NCBI GenBank assembly: GCA_018817205.1
Contig: JAHIUE010000101.1
Coordinates: 1-17,299 of the forward strand
DNA: 17,299 nucleotides
Source: Patescibacteria group bacterium
GTDB lineage: Bacteria; Patescibacteriota; Microgenomatia; Daviesbacterales; UBA10151
Reading direction: 5' to 3'
Shown here: piece by piece, positions 1 through 7,906 of the stretch
Layout: every line of letters begins with the position of its first letter
How positions within the stretch are numbered: the stretch's first letter is position 1
The notes under the pieces: generated by a model
The model's input: the letters and a program-made list of their open reading frames with translations, nothing else
Told to the model about the DNA's origin: nothing
The model's database searches: none
Position numbers and translations under genes: made by a program

Positions 1-564
1 CAACCTGTCCGGATCAAGCTTAACTTTATAATAGTCGCCTTTGTCCTCTACCAACTTTCCTCTTAAGTGAAAGCCGTCATACAGATAAGATTGATGGGCG
101 CTTTTATTGAAGTAAAACGGTACTGGATCAGCGCCACCAAAAAGCGCCGAGTATCTGTCTACCAAAGTCATTTTTTTATCGTAATGAAACCTTAAAACCC
201 CGCAACCCATAATCTGGTCATCTTTTAAAAGAGGTTCAATCATTTTCTTCAACCAATTTTTATGCGGAAGAATATTGTCGTGATCAACCATCAAAATAAC
301 TTCATTCTTAGCTGCATTCACTGCCACTCCTTTATTGTATTCGGCATTTTGTTTATTCTCCGGGACAGGAATAATTTTAATCCGGAATTTTTTTGCTATC
401 TTTAGTGTATTATCATGAGATCCTCCATCAGCAATAATTATTTCTAAAGGAGAGGGATAATCCTGATCTCTTATAGAAAACAAGCAAAGTTCTAATGTTC
501 GTTCTGAATTCCGTGTGGCGATAGCTACGGAAACGGAAGGCCAAAGTAATTTTTTCTTCTTCAT
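1..564 (-). CDS. Family 2 glycosyltransferase, N-terminal part (runs off left edge)
   Basis: The first 188 residues of a GT-A fold glycosyltransferase are visible; the C-terminus lies outside the window. After a lysine-rich start (MKKKK) comes the nucleotide-binding strand SVAIATRNSE, then IIIADGGSHDNT (the family's usual DDGS region, here ADGGS), and later MVDHDN, which fills the DxD position that binds the metal and nucleotide sugar. The segment around YNKGVAVNAA is also typical of GT2. The ATG at 564 is chosen because a good -10/-35 pair lies just before it and no family residues are found upstream. Expected role: transfer of a sugar from a nucleotide sugar onto a cell-surface glycan or its lipid carrier at the cytoplasmic face. 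Donor and acceptor cannot be told. It is divergent from the methyltransferase gene at 672. Confidence 0.85.
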   Translation of the reverse strand, partial: MKKKKLLWPSVSVAIATRNSERTLELCLFSIRDQDYPSPLEIIIADGGSHDNTLKIAKKFRIKIIPVPENKQNAEYNKGVAVNAAKNEVILMVDHDNILPHKNWLKKMIEPLLKDDQIMGCGVLRFHYDKKMTLVDRYSALFGGADPVPFYFNKSAHQSYLYDGFHLRGKLVEDKGDYYKVKLDPDRL

Positions 565-572
565 ACCCTTCG

Positions 573-601
573 ATTTTAGCCTTAATATTTTTTTTTTGCA
601 A
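573..601 (-). promoter_or_regulatory. Predicted sigma70-type promoter for the leftmost GT2
   Basis: On the minus strand, TTGCAA (601-596, 4 of 6 consensus bases) is followed after 17 bases by TAAAAT (578-573, 5 of 6). The spacer is A-rich. The expected transcription start falls near 566, only about two bases before the ATG at 564, implying a leaderless or nearly leaderless mRNA. Prediction by eye only. Confidence 0.5.
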
Positions 602-616
602 ATTGGTATATCTATC

Positions 617-646
617 TTGTTAATTAGATGTTGCATATGTAATAAT
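617..646 (+). promoter_or_regulatory. Possible promoter for methyltransferase/membrane-protein pair
   Basis: TTGTTA (617-622) is followed after 18 bases by AATAAT (641-646), preceded by TG at 638-639, so the -10 has the extended form TGnAATAAT. It lies 25 bases before the ATG at 672. No clear Shine-Dalgarno sequence is seen between them. It is in the same intergenic gap as the divergent promoter at 573-601. Confidence 0.35.
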
Positions 647-671
647 TCTCTAGTTACGAGCAACAATAATA

Positions 672-1223
672 ATGAATTTTTCTAAAATTACGGGTAGTTA
701 TCGAACTAAATTGATAATTTCAGCTTACAAAAATTGGATTAAGCCGAATGAAAGTATCCTAGATGTCGGATGCGGCACCGGTATTGTCACAAAAATACTT
801 GAGGATTATTTTTCGACTAATATTACCGGTTGCGATATAAAGAACTATCTAATCTATAAAATTCCCTTTTTAAAAATTAAAGATAATAAGATTCCTGTAA
901 AAGATGCTCGCTTCAGTATCGCATTACTGAATGATGTATTGCATCATGTTCCTAAACAATATCAAGCTGATGTAATTAAGGAAACTACCCGTGTTGCAAA
1001 AAAGGTGCTTGTTTTTGAATTTGAACCAACTTTTATAGGAAAATTAGCTGATATTATATTAAATAAATTCCATTATGGTGATTTAAAAACGCCGCTTTCA
1101 GTAAGACCTATAAACGAATGGCAAAATCTATTTAGAAAATTATCTTTAAAATCACAAACTATAAGGCTTAATAAACCATTTTGGTATCCTTTTTCGCATA
1201 TTGCATTTATGATAACAAAATGA
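672..1223 (+). CDS. Class I SAM-dependent methyltransferase
   Basis: A 183-residue Rossmann-fold methyltransferase. Motif I, the SAM-binding glycine loop ILDVGCGTG, is at residues 29-37. An acidic residue at the end of the next strand follows (GCDIKN), and the post-motif region IALLNDVLHHVP resembles motif IV of the Methyltransf_11/UbiE-like group. The protein is short for the group but has no visible truncation. The substrate is unknown; among glycosyltransferases it could O-methylate a sugar or modify a lipid carrier. Its TGA stop overlaps the next gene's ATG (ATGA at 1220-1223), so the two are probably translated together. Confidence 0.8.
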   Translation: MNFSKITGSYRTKLIISAYKNWIKPNESILDVGCGTGIVTKILEDYFSTNITGCDIKNYLIYKIPFLKIKDNKIPVKDARFSIALLNDVLHHVPKQYQADVIKETTRVAKKVLVFEFEPTFIGKLADIILNKFHYGDLKTPLSVRPINEWQNLFRKLSLKSQTIRLNKPFWYPFSHIAFMITK

Positions 1224-3016
1224 AATCACACAAACTTGTTTTTGTTTGGTTAATACTTGGAATTCCGTTAATATCTTACCTGCTGCTTCAAAAGACTTTT
1301 AATTTGGCATTATACGGGGACGATTGGCTGCAATTATATAATTTATGGCTTTCATTTGATGTCCACAAGACATTATCTTTTTTTGATATTAAATCTTATC
1401 TTAGTTCTTATTGGCCTCAATATTTCTTCCTAGGAATAATCCGACATTTCTTTGAATATGAAGCACCGGCTTATTTTGCTGTCTCGCTTCTGCTAAGAAT
1501 ACTGGCCATTATCTCATTATTCTTTTTAGTTAGGGAGCTTTCAAAAAGTTACTTAACAGCCTTTCTCGCAACTCTGATTTTCACTTTTTCAGCTACAGGA
1601 CTACAGACAACAGACTGGGTATTCAATATGAATACTTATGCTGGCATTTTCTTTTTGAACTTGGCAATAATGACTTATCTTAAAATTCGTAAGCTAAAAA
1701 CTTTCTTTTCGTGGCATTATTTAATCTATATCCTATTTTTTACACTTGCTTTAGGAATAGTTCCTGTCAGAATGCATAGTGCGGTACCTTTTGTAATAAT
1801 AAGTGAGTTATTCCTATATATCTTTATTGATAAAAAAAATGTTCTAAAAATTGATAAATTCCTAATTACAAGATTAGTTCTTTCGATAGCCATTATGCTA
1901 ATGCTTATAAAGGTAGGTAGTTTTGTATTAGGAGGTGAGTTTCCTCATTTAGCAAATAATTTCCTCTACTTGCAGAATATTGTTCAGAATGGGGAATATG
2001 ACATTCTATTTTATTTTCTAGGGATAATAGGCAATATTGCCATTCCTGACACTACTAATCCAGCAGCTTCATTCGGTCATTTGCTACCTATAATTATTTT
2101 TTTCACTTTTGTCGGTCTGGCATTTTCTTTTAGTTTGAAAGGGAGCAAGATTATGTATACCGCAATTTTAATCTTTAACGTATTGTGGGCAATCGTAGGT
2201 AATCTGCTAACCTCATGGAATCCTAATTTGTCCTTTTCTTCTTTATTTGCTATCTCGGTTGGGTCTCAAAGTATATTTTTATCAACTATTGTTTTCTTCA
2301 AAACATGTAAATCATATCCAAATCTAGCTTCATCAATAATCATTGCCTTATTTTGGATGATATCTTTTACTCTAATTTATTGGCTTCGTACGGGCTTCCA
2401 GATACTTGAGTCTACAAGTAGGTATATGACCGTAGGCGCTGTCGGCTTTGCGATCCTTCTTGCCTCAATTATCACTATAATGTATAGAGAATATACAACG
2501 GTAGTACAACTTTCAGCTAAAGCCAGATTAATCACATCAGTATCCCTTATAATACCCTTTTTATTGCTTATAAGCTGGTTAAATATTAACTTCCAATCCA
2601 GCCAGCTCTATTTCACCAATCTGGAAAATAATCGTAATTTAGCCCTTTTTAATAAAACGTGGAACCGTTTAAAAAGTTATGTCCCGAAGTTAGATGAAAA
2701 CACCCCAAGTGTATTTTATTTCACTTATGATAACTCTACGGCCACTTATATGGTTTTGACTTTTGGTTTTTGGCCACATGCCGGCCTAATCTACGGCATA
2801 CCAGCGATGGAAAATACACCGTTACCAACCGAAAGTTACACGGAGCTCTTGGAAATAGTTAGAACAGGAGAACCTTTAAAAAGAGTCCATGCCAGAAAAG
2901 AAATTCCCATATCCTTATCCCGCGTATTTGCTTTCGATTTTCGAAACGGAGAATTAATTCCTACTACTGATGAGATTAGGAAAAAACTTTCGCAGGATCT
3001 TATTCTAACCCAATAA
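1220..3016 (+). CDS. Polytopic membrane protein, possible GT-C type glycosyltransferase
   Basis: About 598 residues with ten or more hydrophobic segments from residue 7 onward, then a soluble tail of about 110 residues. After the first membrane segment sits GDDW (residues 33-36), in the place where GT-C enzymes (lipid-phosphate-sugar dependent) carry their catalytic acidic pair in the first external loop. A short S-R-Y motif near residue 400 is shared with the convergent gene at 3000-4880, as are the tail features VFYF and AFDF. The frame is open from 1181, but ATG 1220 is preferred because it overlaps the upstream stop as ATGA, and the extra 13 residues would lie inside the methyltransferase gene. 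Family membership as GT-C is inference; it could instead be an uncharacterised glycan-associated membrane protein. Confidence 0.7.
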   Translation: MKSHKLVFVWLILGIPLISYLLLQKTFNLALYGDDWLQLYNLWLSFDVHKTLSFFDIKSYLSSYWPQYFFLGIIRHFFEYEAPAYFAVSLLLRILAIISLFFLVRELSKSYLTAFLATLIFTFSATGLQTTDWVFNMNTYAGIFFLNLAIMTYLKIRKLKTFFSWHYLIYILFFTLALGIVPVRMHSAVPFVIISELFLYIFIDKKNVLKIDKFLITRLVLSIAIMLMLIKVGSFVLGGEFPHLANNFLYLQNIVQNGEYDILFYFLGIIGNIAIPDTTNPAASFGHLLPIIIFFTFVGLAFSFSLKGSKIMYTAILIFNVLWAIVGNLLTSWNPNLSFSSLFAISVGSQSIFLSTIVFFKTCKSYPNLASSIIIALFWMISFTLIYWLRTGFQILESTSRYMTVGAVGFAILLASIITIMYREYTTVVQLSAKARLITSVSLIIPFLLLISWLNINFQSSQLYFTNLENNRNLALFNKTWNRLKSYVPKLDENTPSVFYFTYDNSTATYMVLTFGFWPHAGLIYGIPAMENTPLPTESYTELLEIVRTGEPLKRVHARKEIPISLSRVFAFDFRNGELIPTTDEIRKKLSQDLILTQ

Positions 3017-4880
3017 GTTTTAATACCTCAGGCTTTATATCTACTATATCTTTATTAATAAAACGAAAAGCATAGAAATTTTCCAGCTTATAAAATATCG
3101 TTCCATAAAGAAATCCCTTTTCTCCATTTTGGGTGACGACTAGACTTTTAACTTTATCCAAACACATATCTCTTGGTTCCGGACAAATTAAATTACTTCT
3201 AAGCAGAGCCGGGGTCAGATTCGAGCTAACTATCTCTCTTCCTCTAAATCTCATCCAAAAGTTAAAACCCGCTAAAACAGTTGTCTCATCAAAATAACCA
3301 TTATCGTGATCTGTAGATTCATCAAAATAAAAAATTGAAGGTTCTGTTTTACTGAAATTAGTCAGGAATGACCACAATTTATTTTTCATTCTGGTATGCT
3401 CATTAGCATCCATTCCGGCGTAGTTTAATTCATATGTAAAATAATCGGCGATGACTTTTGAATTAAAACTAATAATAGGTATCAGCAATAATAGGACCAT
3501 GAAAGCTAATTGTTTTGTAAATTTTGACTTTAAAAGTTTATTAAAAATAATTGTTATTAATCCGGCTATAAATAATGAAGATCCAATAGCAGGAATTGTT
3601 AAATATCTATGAACTCCGGTAAATATTAAGATATAATCCGTTGCAGCCCAGGTTAATATTATAAAAACTAAAGATATGACTGTTCCTCCTACCATGCTGA
3701 TAATCAAACTATCTTTTCTCCCAGTATCAAGCCACTCTTTAAATAAAGCTATATTCAAGGAAATTACAAACGTCCCTAACAGAGCAGGCAAAACAGTGTT
3801 TATATCAAAATGCATTTTCCCGACGTCAGGAATATAAAGCTGGTGGCTGGATAATATATAAATTAAAACTGAGAAAAAACTTACAGAAATTAAAGTTATC
3901 AGTATAAATTTTCTTTTCTTTTTAGATAAAAACAGTGCTAAGAATGAAGTTACAAACGTAAATATAACAAAAGGACCGCTAATAAAAAATGTCATGAAGG
4001 AAAATAGACTATTTATATTGGGAATACCCAAAATCTTCCAATAATCTCTAGGAAGAAATAAACTCCCAAAAGAAATAACCGGCGACATGAGCACCTGCCA
4101 GTTCCCTAAAACTAATCTATTATATGTGTCTCTTGTATTGCCACCAAAAAAACCTGCAAAATCAGAACGGTTGAATAAAAATATCATCAAAAAAACAACA
4201 GCGAAAGTAGTTAAACGCTTAACAATTTCAAGGAGTACCTTTTTTGAGTAATTGTTTTTAAACCACCAAAATATTTCTATTAATAATACTGCAGGGACTA
4301 AAGGATACATTCTATCTGTAGCTAAAAGAAGAACTAAAAATAATAATACAACTGCAATTAAAATCTCCCAGACATAATTCTTTTTTTTATTAATCAACCG
4401 CCAGTACCAAACAAAAAACAAACTCATCAAAGGAATTGCAACAAACAAACCGCTTGTCGAAACTGTATACATTACCCCTACTGCCGAGTAGGAAACGGTA
4501 TATATCAGGGTAGCCAAAGATGCTGCCAATTTATTTCTTGTTGTTAATAAAATAACAGGGAAAATACTAAGAACCGATATAAGCTTAAAAACGTGAGTAA
4601 TAATCTGAAAGTTTTTGTAGTCAATACCAAAAAAATTTTCTATCAATCCAATGTAATAGAATTGGTATGCATAAATACCCCATTTCCATGCTTTTGATAT
4701 GTGCTCAATCGGATTAGGATAAGATAAACTGTGTTCTTTAAAGCTTAATATTAACTTCCAATCTACATCTGCAAAACCATACCGAAGATGCGGCTGCAAA
4801 ATAAAATATTGTAGGGCTGTAACTAGAAAAGCTAGAAGCAGAAAAGGTAAAAGAAGAATCTTGAAACTTATTCTATTCAT
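3000..4880 (-). CDS. Polytopic membrane protein, relative of the convergent one; possible GT-C type
   Basis: 626 residues with an N-terminal membrane segment, then DVDW at residues 38-41 (an acidic pair plus Trp in the first external loop), many further hydrophobic segments, an H-R-Y motif near residue 424 and a soluble tail beginning around SIFYFDES. The order DxDW or DDW, RY, FYF, AFxF matches the plus-strand gene at 1220-3016, so I infer that the two are distant homologues. It is the last gene of the minus-strand operon starting at 8927, 22 bases after the small secreted-protein gene. A GT-C lipid-linked-sugar transferase acting at the outer face of the membrane is the likeliest role. The substrate is unknown. 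Its last 17 bases overlap the opposite-strand gene. Confidence 0.7.
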   Translation of the reverse strand: MNRISFKILLLPFLLLAFLVTALQYFILQPHLRYGFADVDWKLILSFKEHSLSYPNPIEHISKAWKWGIYAYQFYYIGLIENFFGIDYKNFQIITHVFKLISVLSIFPVILLTTRNKLAASLATLIYTVSYSAVGVMYTVSTSGLFVAIPLMSLFFVWYWRLINKKKNYVWEILIAVVLLFLVLLLATDRMYPLVPAVLLIEIFWWFKNNYSKKVLLEIVKRLTTFAVVFLMIFLFNRSDFAGFFGGNTRDTYNRLVLGNWQVLMSPVISFGSLFLPRDYWKILGIPNINSLFSFMTFFISGPFVIFTFVTSFLALFLSKKKRKFILITLISVSFFSVLIYILSSHQLYIPDVGKMHFDINTVLPALLGTFVISLNIALFKEWLDTGRKDSLIISMVGGTVISLVFIILTWAATDYILIFTGVHRYLTIPAIGSSLFIAGLITIIFNKLLKSKFTKQLAFMVLLLLIPIISFNSKVIADYFTYELNYAGMDANEHTRMKNKLWSFLTNFSKTEPSIFYFDESTDHDNGYFDETTVLAGFNFWMRFRGREIVSSNLTPALLRSNLICPEPRDMCLDKVKSLVVTQNGEKGFLYGTIFYKLENFYAFRFINKDIVDIKPEVLKLIGLE

Positions 4881-4902
4881 AAAATATATCTGAACCTTAT
4901 CC

Positions 4903-5406
4903 TTAGTCTAATTTCTCTAAGTTCAGATCAATTGAGTTAATAGTGTGCTGTACTAGCATCCAAAAGCTAGTATTTGCAGGATATTGATCTCTCAAACTTG
5001 CCAAAAGAATCTTGTAGTTAGTCAAAAGCTCTTTTGTGCTGGGTACAGTTTTTGTTAACTCCGCTCTGTCCGTACTGATATAATCACTTAAGGCTCCAAC
5101 TTGATAAGATAATCTTTGTGTAGACTTTTCAACTTCTCCAAGTAATTTGTTTTCAACCACATATTTTAACTCCGACATTCTTCTCAGGGTTAAATCGTTG
5201 TAATAATCCACTTTAGACTCCTTACTAAATTTAATAAAGAGTTCTCCTTTTTCAATTAATCTTTTAAAATTAAATAATAGGTAGCTGTCTGGATTTATTG
5301 TCGTCTTTGGCAAATTCAGTTCTGACGCTAAAGCGTTAACGGGAGAAAAAAATACTAAAAAGAATACAAAAAAAAGAATGGGTACCTTTTTATAACTGTC
5401 CTTCAT
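4903..5406 (-). CDS. Small secreted protein, DUF5667-like
   Basis: 167 residues. The N-terminus reads as a Sec signal peptide: a lysine-rich start, a strongly hydrophobic core (ILFFVFFLVFF) and a likely cleavage after NALA. The mature part is mostly helical and charged; the stretch from PDSYLLFNFKRLIEKGELF onward resembles the DUF5667 pattern (Pro-Asp-Ser, then an aromatic-rich K-R-x-x-E helix), a family of unknown function. A TTG at 5442 would extend it by 12 residues, but ATG 5406 places the signal peptide correctly and leaves a 22-base gap to the upstream GT2 stop. No Shine-Dalgarno is seen at a normal distance; AAAGGG lies about 24 bases upstream. Its place in a glycan operon suggests an envelope role, but none can be assigned. 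Confidence 0.65.
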   Translation of the reverse strand: MKDSYKKVPILFFVFFLVFFSPVNALASELNLPKTTINPDSYLLFNFKRLIEKGELFIKFSKESKVDYYNDLTLRRMSELKYVVENKLLGEVEKSTQRLSYQVGALSDYISTDRAELTKTVPSTKELLTNYKILLASLRDQYPANTSFWMLVQHTINSIDLNLEKLD

Positions 5407-5428
5407 GAAGTAATTATATCTGAATAAT

Positions 5429-6166
5429 TTACCCTTTGACAACTACTGATTTAAACCTAAGTTCTATCCAAAGTTTAAATAAATCAATTAATGTTCTAAT
5501 AACAATTAGGGGCTTAGCGTTTTTTGAATAGCCTGTTGACCGTGGGTGATATTTAGCCTGTGCCTCTAAAATATTAAGACCTTTATCCTTCGCTCTTACC
5601 ACTACTTCCGCTAAATAAAATACTCCTTTGGATTTCGTCCTAATTTTTTCAAATAATTTAGTTTTATATATATGCACCCAATTATAATCTTTAAAGTTTA
5701 ATCCGAAAAATATTTTCATTGAAACCATTAATGTATTGGAGAGTAAATGTCTATAGGGATTATAATCTTCCCTTCTTCCTCTATAAGTCAAGACTAAGTC
5801 TGCAGCAGTTGCTTTTTCCAGTCCATTTGAAATCTCTCTTAAAAACACCTGTCCGTCTGCCGGTAAATAAGTTGCGAATTCCTTTGTTGAATGTTTTATC
5901 CCGGTAATTATTGCTGCACCTAATCCTTGATTAAACTTGTGTCTGATTATTTTTATTTTGTAATTCTTTTTTACTTTTTCTAATTCTCTAGCAGTATCAT
6001 CAAAACTTCCATCGTCAACAACTATCACTTCAAGACTGTTAATCAGTTTTCTAATTGAAGCTTTCTTTACATCTTTAAATATCTCTATAATTGTTTTACC
6101 TATACCGGCCTCTTCATTAAAAGTAGGAACAATAATTGATAAATCTATTTTTGAATTTTTATCCAC
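5429..6166 (-). CDS. Family 2 glycosyltransferase, DPM1/polyprenyl-phosphate sugar synthase-like
   Basis: 245 residues, the length of soluble dolichol-phosphate-mannose-synthase-like enzymes. Motifs in order: LSIIVPTFNEE (9-19), VVDDGSFDDT (49-58), FNQGLGAAIITGI (78-90), and PADGQ (102-106) at the DxD site, where the first Asp of the usual DADGQ is a Pro. There are no obvious C-terminal membrane segments. Such enzymes move a sugar from a nucleotide donor onto a polyprenyl phosphate, which would supply the GT-C-like membrane protein encoded two genes downstream; that link is inference. The start is GTG (6166), inside an 8-base overlap with the aminotransferase gene. No Shine-Dalgarno is evident, so coupled translation is likely. 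Confidence 0.85.
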   Translation of the reverse strand: MDKNSKIDLSIIVPTFNEEAGIGKTIIEIFKDVKKASIRKLINSLEVIVVDDGSFDDTARELEKVKKNYKIKIIRHKFNQGLGAAIITGIKHSTKEFATYLPADGQVFLREISNGLEKATAADLVLTYRGRREDYNPYRHLLSNTLMVSMKIFFGLNFKDYNWVHIYKTKLFEKIRTKSKGVFYLAEVVVRAKDKGLNILEAQAKYHPRSTGYSKNAKPLIVIRTLIDLFKLWIELRFKSVVVKG

Positions 6167-7262
6167 GGTAGAAAAATTTTATTGCTTGACAAATGTATTC
6201 AATCTCTTCAAGTTTAAGTTCTGGAAACATTGGTAACGACAAGATTTCACCGGCCAGTTTTTCTGTCATCGGAAAGTCTCCCTTTTTATACCCCAAATCT
6301 TTGTAAGCCGGTTGCAAGTGTATAGGAATAGGATAATGCATTTGCGTAGAAATCCCTTTATTAGCCAGATATTTTGCCAGTTTTTCTCTCTCTTTTGTTC
6401 TAATAACATAAAGGTGAAAAGCATGATTGTAATTGGGAAATATTTTGGGAGTCATAACCGCTGTCCCATCTAAAAGCTTATTATATGCTTTTGCATGTTC
6501 TAATCTTTTTCTATTCCAGGTCTTTATTTTCCTTAGCTTTATCCTTAAAATTGCTGCCTGAAGATTATCTAATCTACTATTCCAACCTAAAACCAGATGC
6601 TTATATTTTTCTTCTTGGCCATAATTCCGTAAACACCTTACTCTTCTTGCCAAATCTCTATTATCAGTCACCACCATCCCACCATCACCATATGCACCTA
6701 AATTTTTCCCCGGGTAGAAAGAAAAAGCTGCAATATCCCCAAAGCTTCCGGCTTTTTTCTTATTAAAACTAGCTCCGTGAGCTTGACAAGCATCTTCTAT
6801 TACATATAATTTGTACTTTTTAGCAAGTTTTAAAATAGCCTCCATATCTGCAACTTGACCATAAAGATGTACAGGCAAGATAGCCTTTGTTCTTTTAGTG
6901 ATTAGTTTTTCTATTTTTCCTACATCAATATTAAAAGTATCTTCTAAAACATCTACCCAGACTGGTTTTGCGCCTGTGAAAGAAATACAGGAAGAAGATG
7001 CAATATAACTATTGGCAGGCGTGATTACCTCATCTCCTGACCCAATACCCAAAACCCTCAGACTTAGTTCCAAAGCAGAAGAACCGCTACCAACTCCTAT
7101 TGCATATTTAACACCTAAAAATTTGGCAAATTCCTTTTCAAGCTTCTCACACTCTTCACCCAATATAAATTGGGATGCAGAGATGACATTTCTCATCGCT
7201 AAATCTACTTCGACCTTAATCTCTTCATATTGTCTCTTTAAATCTATAAGGTTTACTTTCAT
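6159..7262 (-). CDS. DegT/DnrJ/EryC1/StrS sugar aminotransferase, WbpE-like
   Basis: 367 residues, full length for this PLP-dependent fold-type I family. The PLP lysine is K186 in SFYPGKNLGAYGDGG, the Asp pairing with the pyridine nitrogen is D157 in VIEDACQAHGA, and the phosphate-binding region is VGSGSSALELSL (57-68). The family transfers an amino group from glutamate to a keto-sugar nucleotide. Because it follows WbpB-like and WbpD-like genes directly, the likely reaction is amination of UDP-3-keto-GlcNAc-uronic acid to the 3-amino sugar. The start ATG overlaps the WbpD-like stop (ATGA). AAGGAG lies 14 bases upstream of the ATG. Family call is firm; the exact substrate is inferred from neighbours. 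Confidence 0.9.
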   Translation of the reverse strand: MKVNLIDLKRQYEEIKVEVDLAMRNVISASQFILGEECEKLEKEFAKFLGVKYAIGVGSGSSALELSLRVLGIGSGDEVITPANSYIASSSCISFTGAKPVWVDVLEDTFNIDVGKIEKLITKRTKAILPVHLYGQVADMEAILKLAKKYKLYVIEDACQAHGASFNKKKAGSFGDIAAFSFYPGKNLGAYGDGGMVVTDNRDLARRVRCLRNYGQEEKYKHLVLGWNSRLDNLQAAILRIKLRKIKTWNRKRLEHAKAYNKLLDGTAVMTPKIFPNYNHAFHLYVIRTKEREKLAKYLANKGISTQMHYPIPIHLQPAYKDLGYKKGDFPMTEKLAGEILSLPMFPELKLEEIEYICQAIKFFYRG

Positions 7263-7906
7263 TTAATATTCCAATACTCCTTGTAAGGATAATGCTTCTT
7301 ACCTTCAACATTGCATACAACATCTTCAACACGTTTTAAAAACTTGGCAGGATTGCCTACCCAAACCTCACCTGCAGGAATATTCTTTGTTACCGTAGAT
7401 CCCGCTCCTACAACCGCCTTCCTTCCAATCCTCACATGCGGCAAAACTGTTACATTTGCTCCAATGACCGCTTCATCTTCAACTACCGCTCCGCCAAAAC
7501 AAGTACGAGGCGAAGGGTTTACTGGATGCGGATCATCGGCAAATACTACATTTGGCCCAATAAATACTCTTTTACCTAAAGTGACAAGTTCTAAAAAACT
7601 TCCGGCATGAATCCGACAACCATCGCCAATCACATTACCCAGGCTGATAGTAGCACTATGCCATACTACCACTTCATTACCGATGATATTATCCTCTCGG
7701 ATAAAAACATTTGGACCCGTTTGAAAATTATCACCTATTTTGACTCCTGCACACACTACAGTATATACTCTGAATATGGCATTTTTACCGATATTTGTTA
7801 CATCTTTGTTTTCAACATCTTCCGAAAAACCCAAAATTACACCGGTATCTAGTCTATAATTTTTTCCCAGCTTTACATTTGGATAAATAATTCCGTTTTT
7901 ATTCAT
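7259..7906 (-). CDS. Left-handed beta-helix sugar N-acetyltransferase, WbpD-like
   Basis: 215 residues built of hexapeptide repeats ([LIV]-G-x4 pattern), for example GKNAIF, GDNFQT, GNEVVV, GDGCRI, GKRVFI, EAVIGA, GRKAVV and GAGSTV, ending in IPAGEVWVGNPAKFLK, the usual end of trimeric hexapeptide acetyltransferases. The His of VVWHSA (about residue 83) is a candidate catalytic base. Expected reaction: acetyl-CoA-dependent N-acetylation of the 3-amino group of the uronic acid made by the neighbouring aminotransferase, as WbpD does after WbpE. The gene overlaps the oxidoreductase by 8 bases and the aminotransferase by 4. A short C-terminal tail of about 25 residues follows the helix. Confidence 0.88.
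   Translation of the reverse strand: MNKNGIIYPNVKLGKNYRLDTGVILGFSEDVENKDVTNIGKNAIFRVYTVVCAGVKIGDNFQTGPNVFIREDNIIGNEVVVWHSATISLGNVIGDGCRIHAGSFLELVTLGKRVFIGPNVVFADDPHPVNPSPRTCFGGAVVEDEAVIGANVTVLPHVRIGRKAVVGAGSTVTKNIPAGEVWVGNPAKFLKRVEDVVCNVEGKKHYPYKEYWNIK
7277..7282 (-). promoter_or_regulatory. Ribosome binding site of the aminotransferase gene, long spacing
   Basis: AAGGAG on the minus strand (7282-7277), within the 3' end of the WbpD-like gene. It is 14 bases from the ATG at 7262, longer than the common 5-9. A similar long spacing is seen for the methyltransferase gene starting at 11273. Confidence 0.4.

Noticed and set aside
588..597. Run of ten T as a possible intrinsic terminator or phase-variation tract
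   Set aside because: No GC-rich hairpin precedes it on either strand, and it falls in the spacer of a predicted promoter outside any coding frame. It could affect promoter strength, but there is nothing to show it.
7311..7852. Open plus-strand frames over the acetyltransferase gene (also at 6485-6766, 7012-7266, 8173-8388, 8530-8844)
   Set aside because: They lie fully inside clear minus-strand genes with family motifs, show low-complexity S/T/P-rich translations, and have no family motifs of their own.
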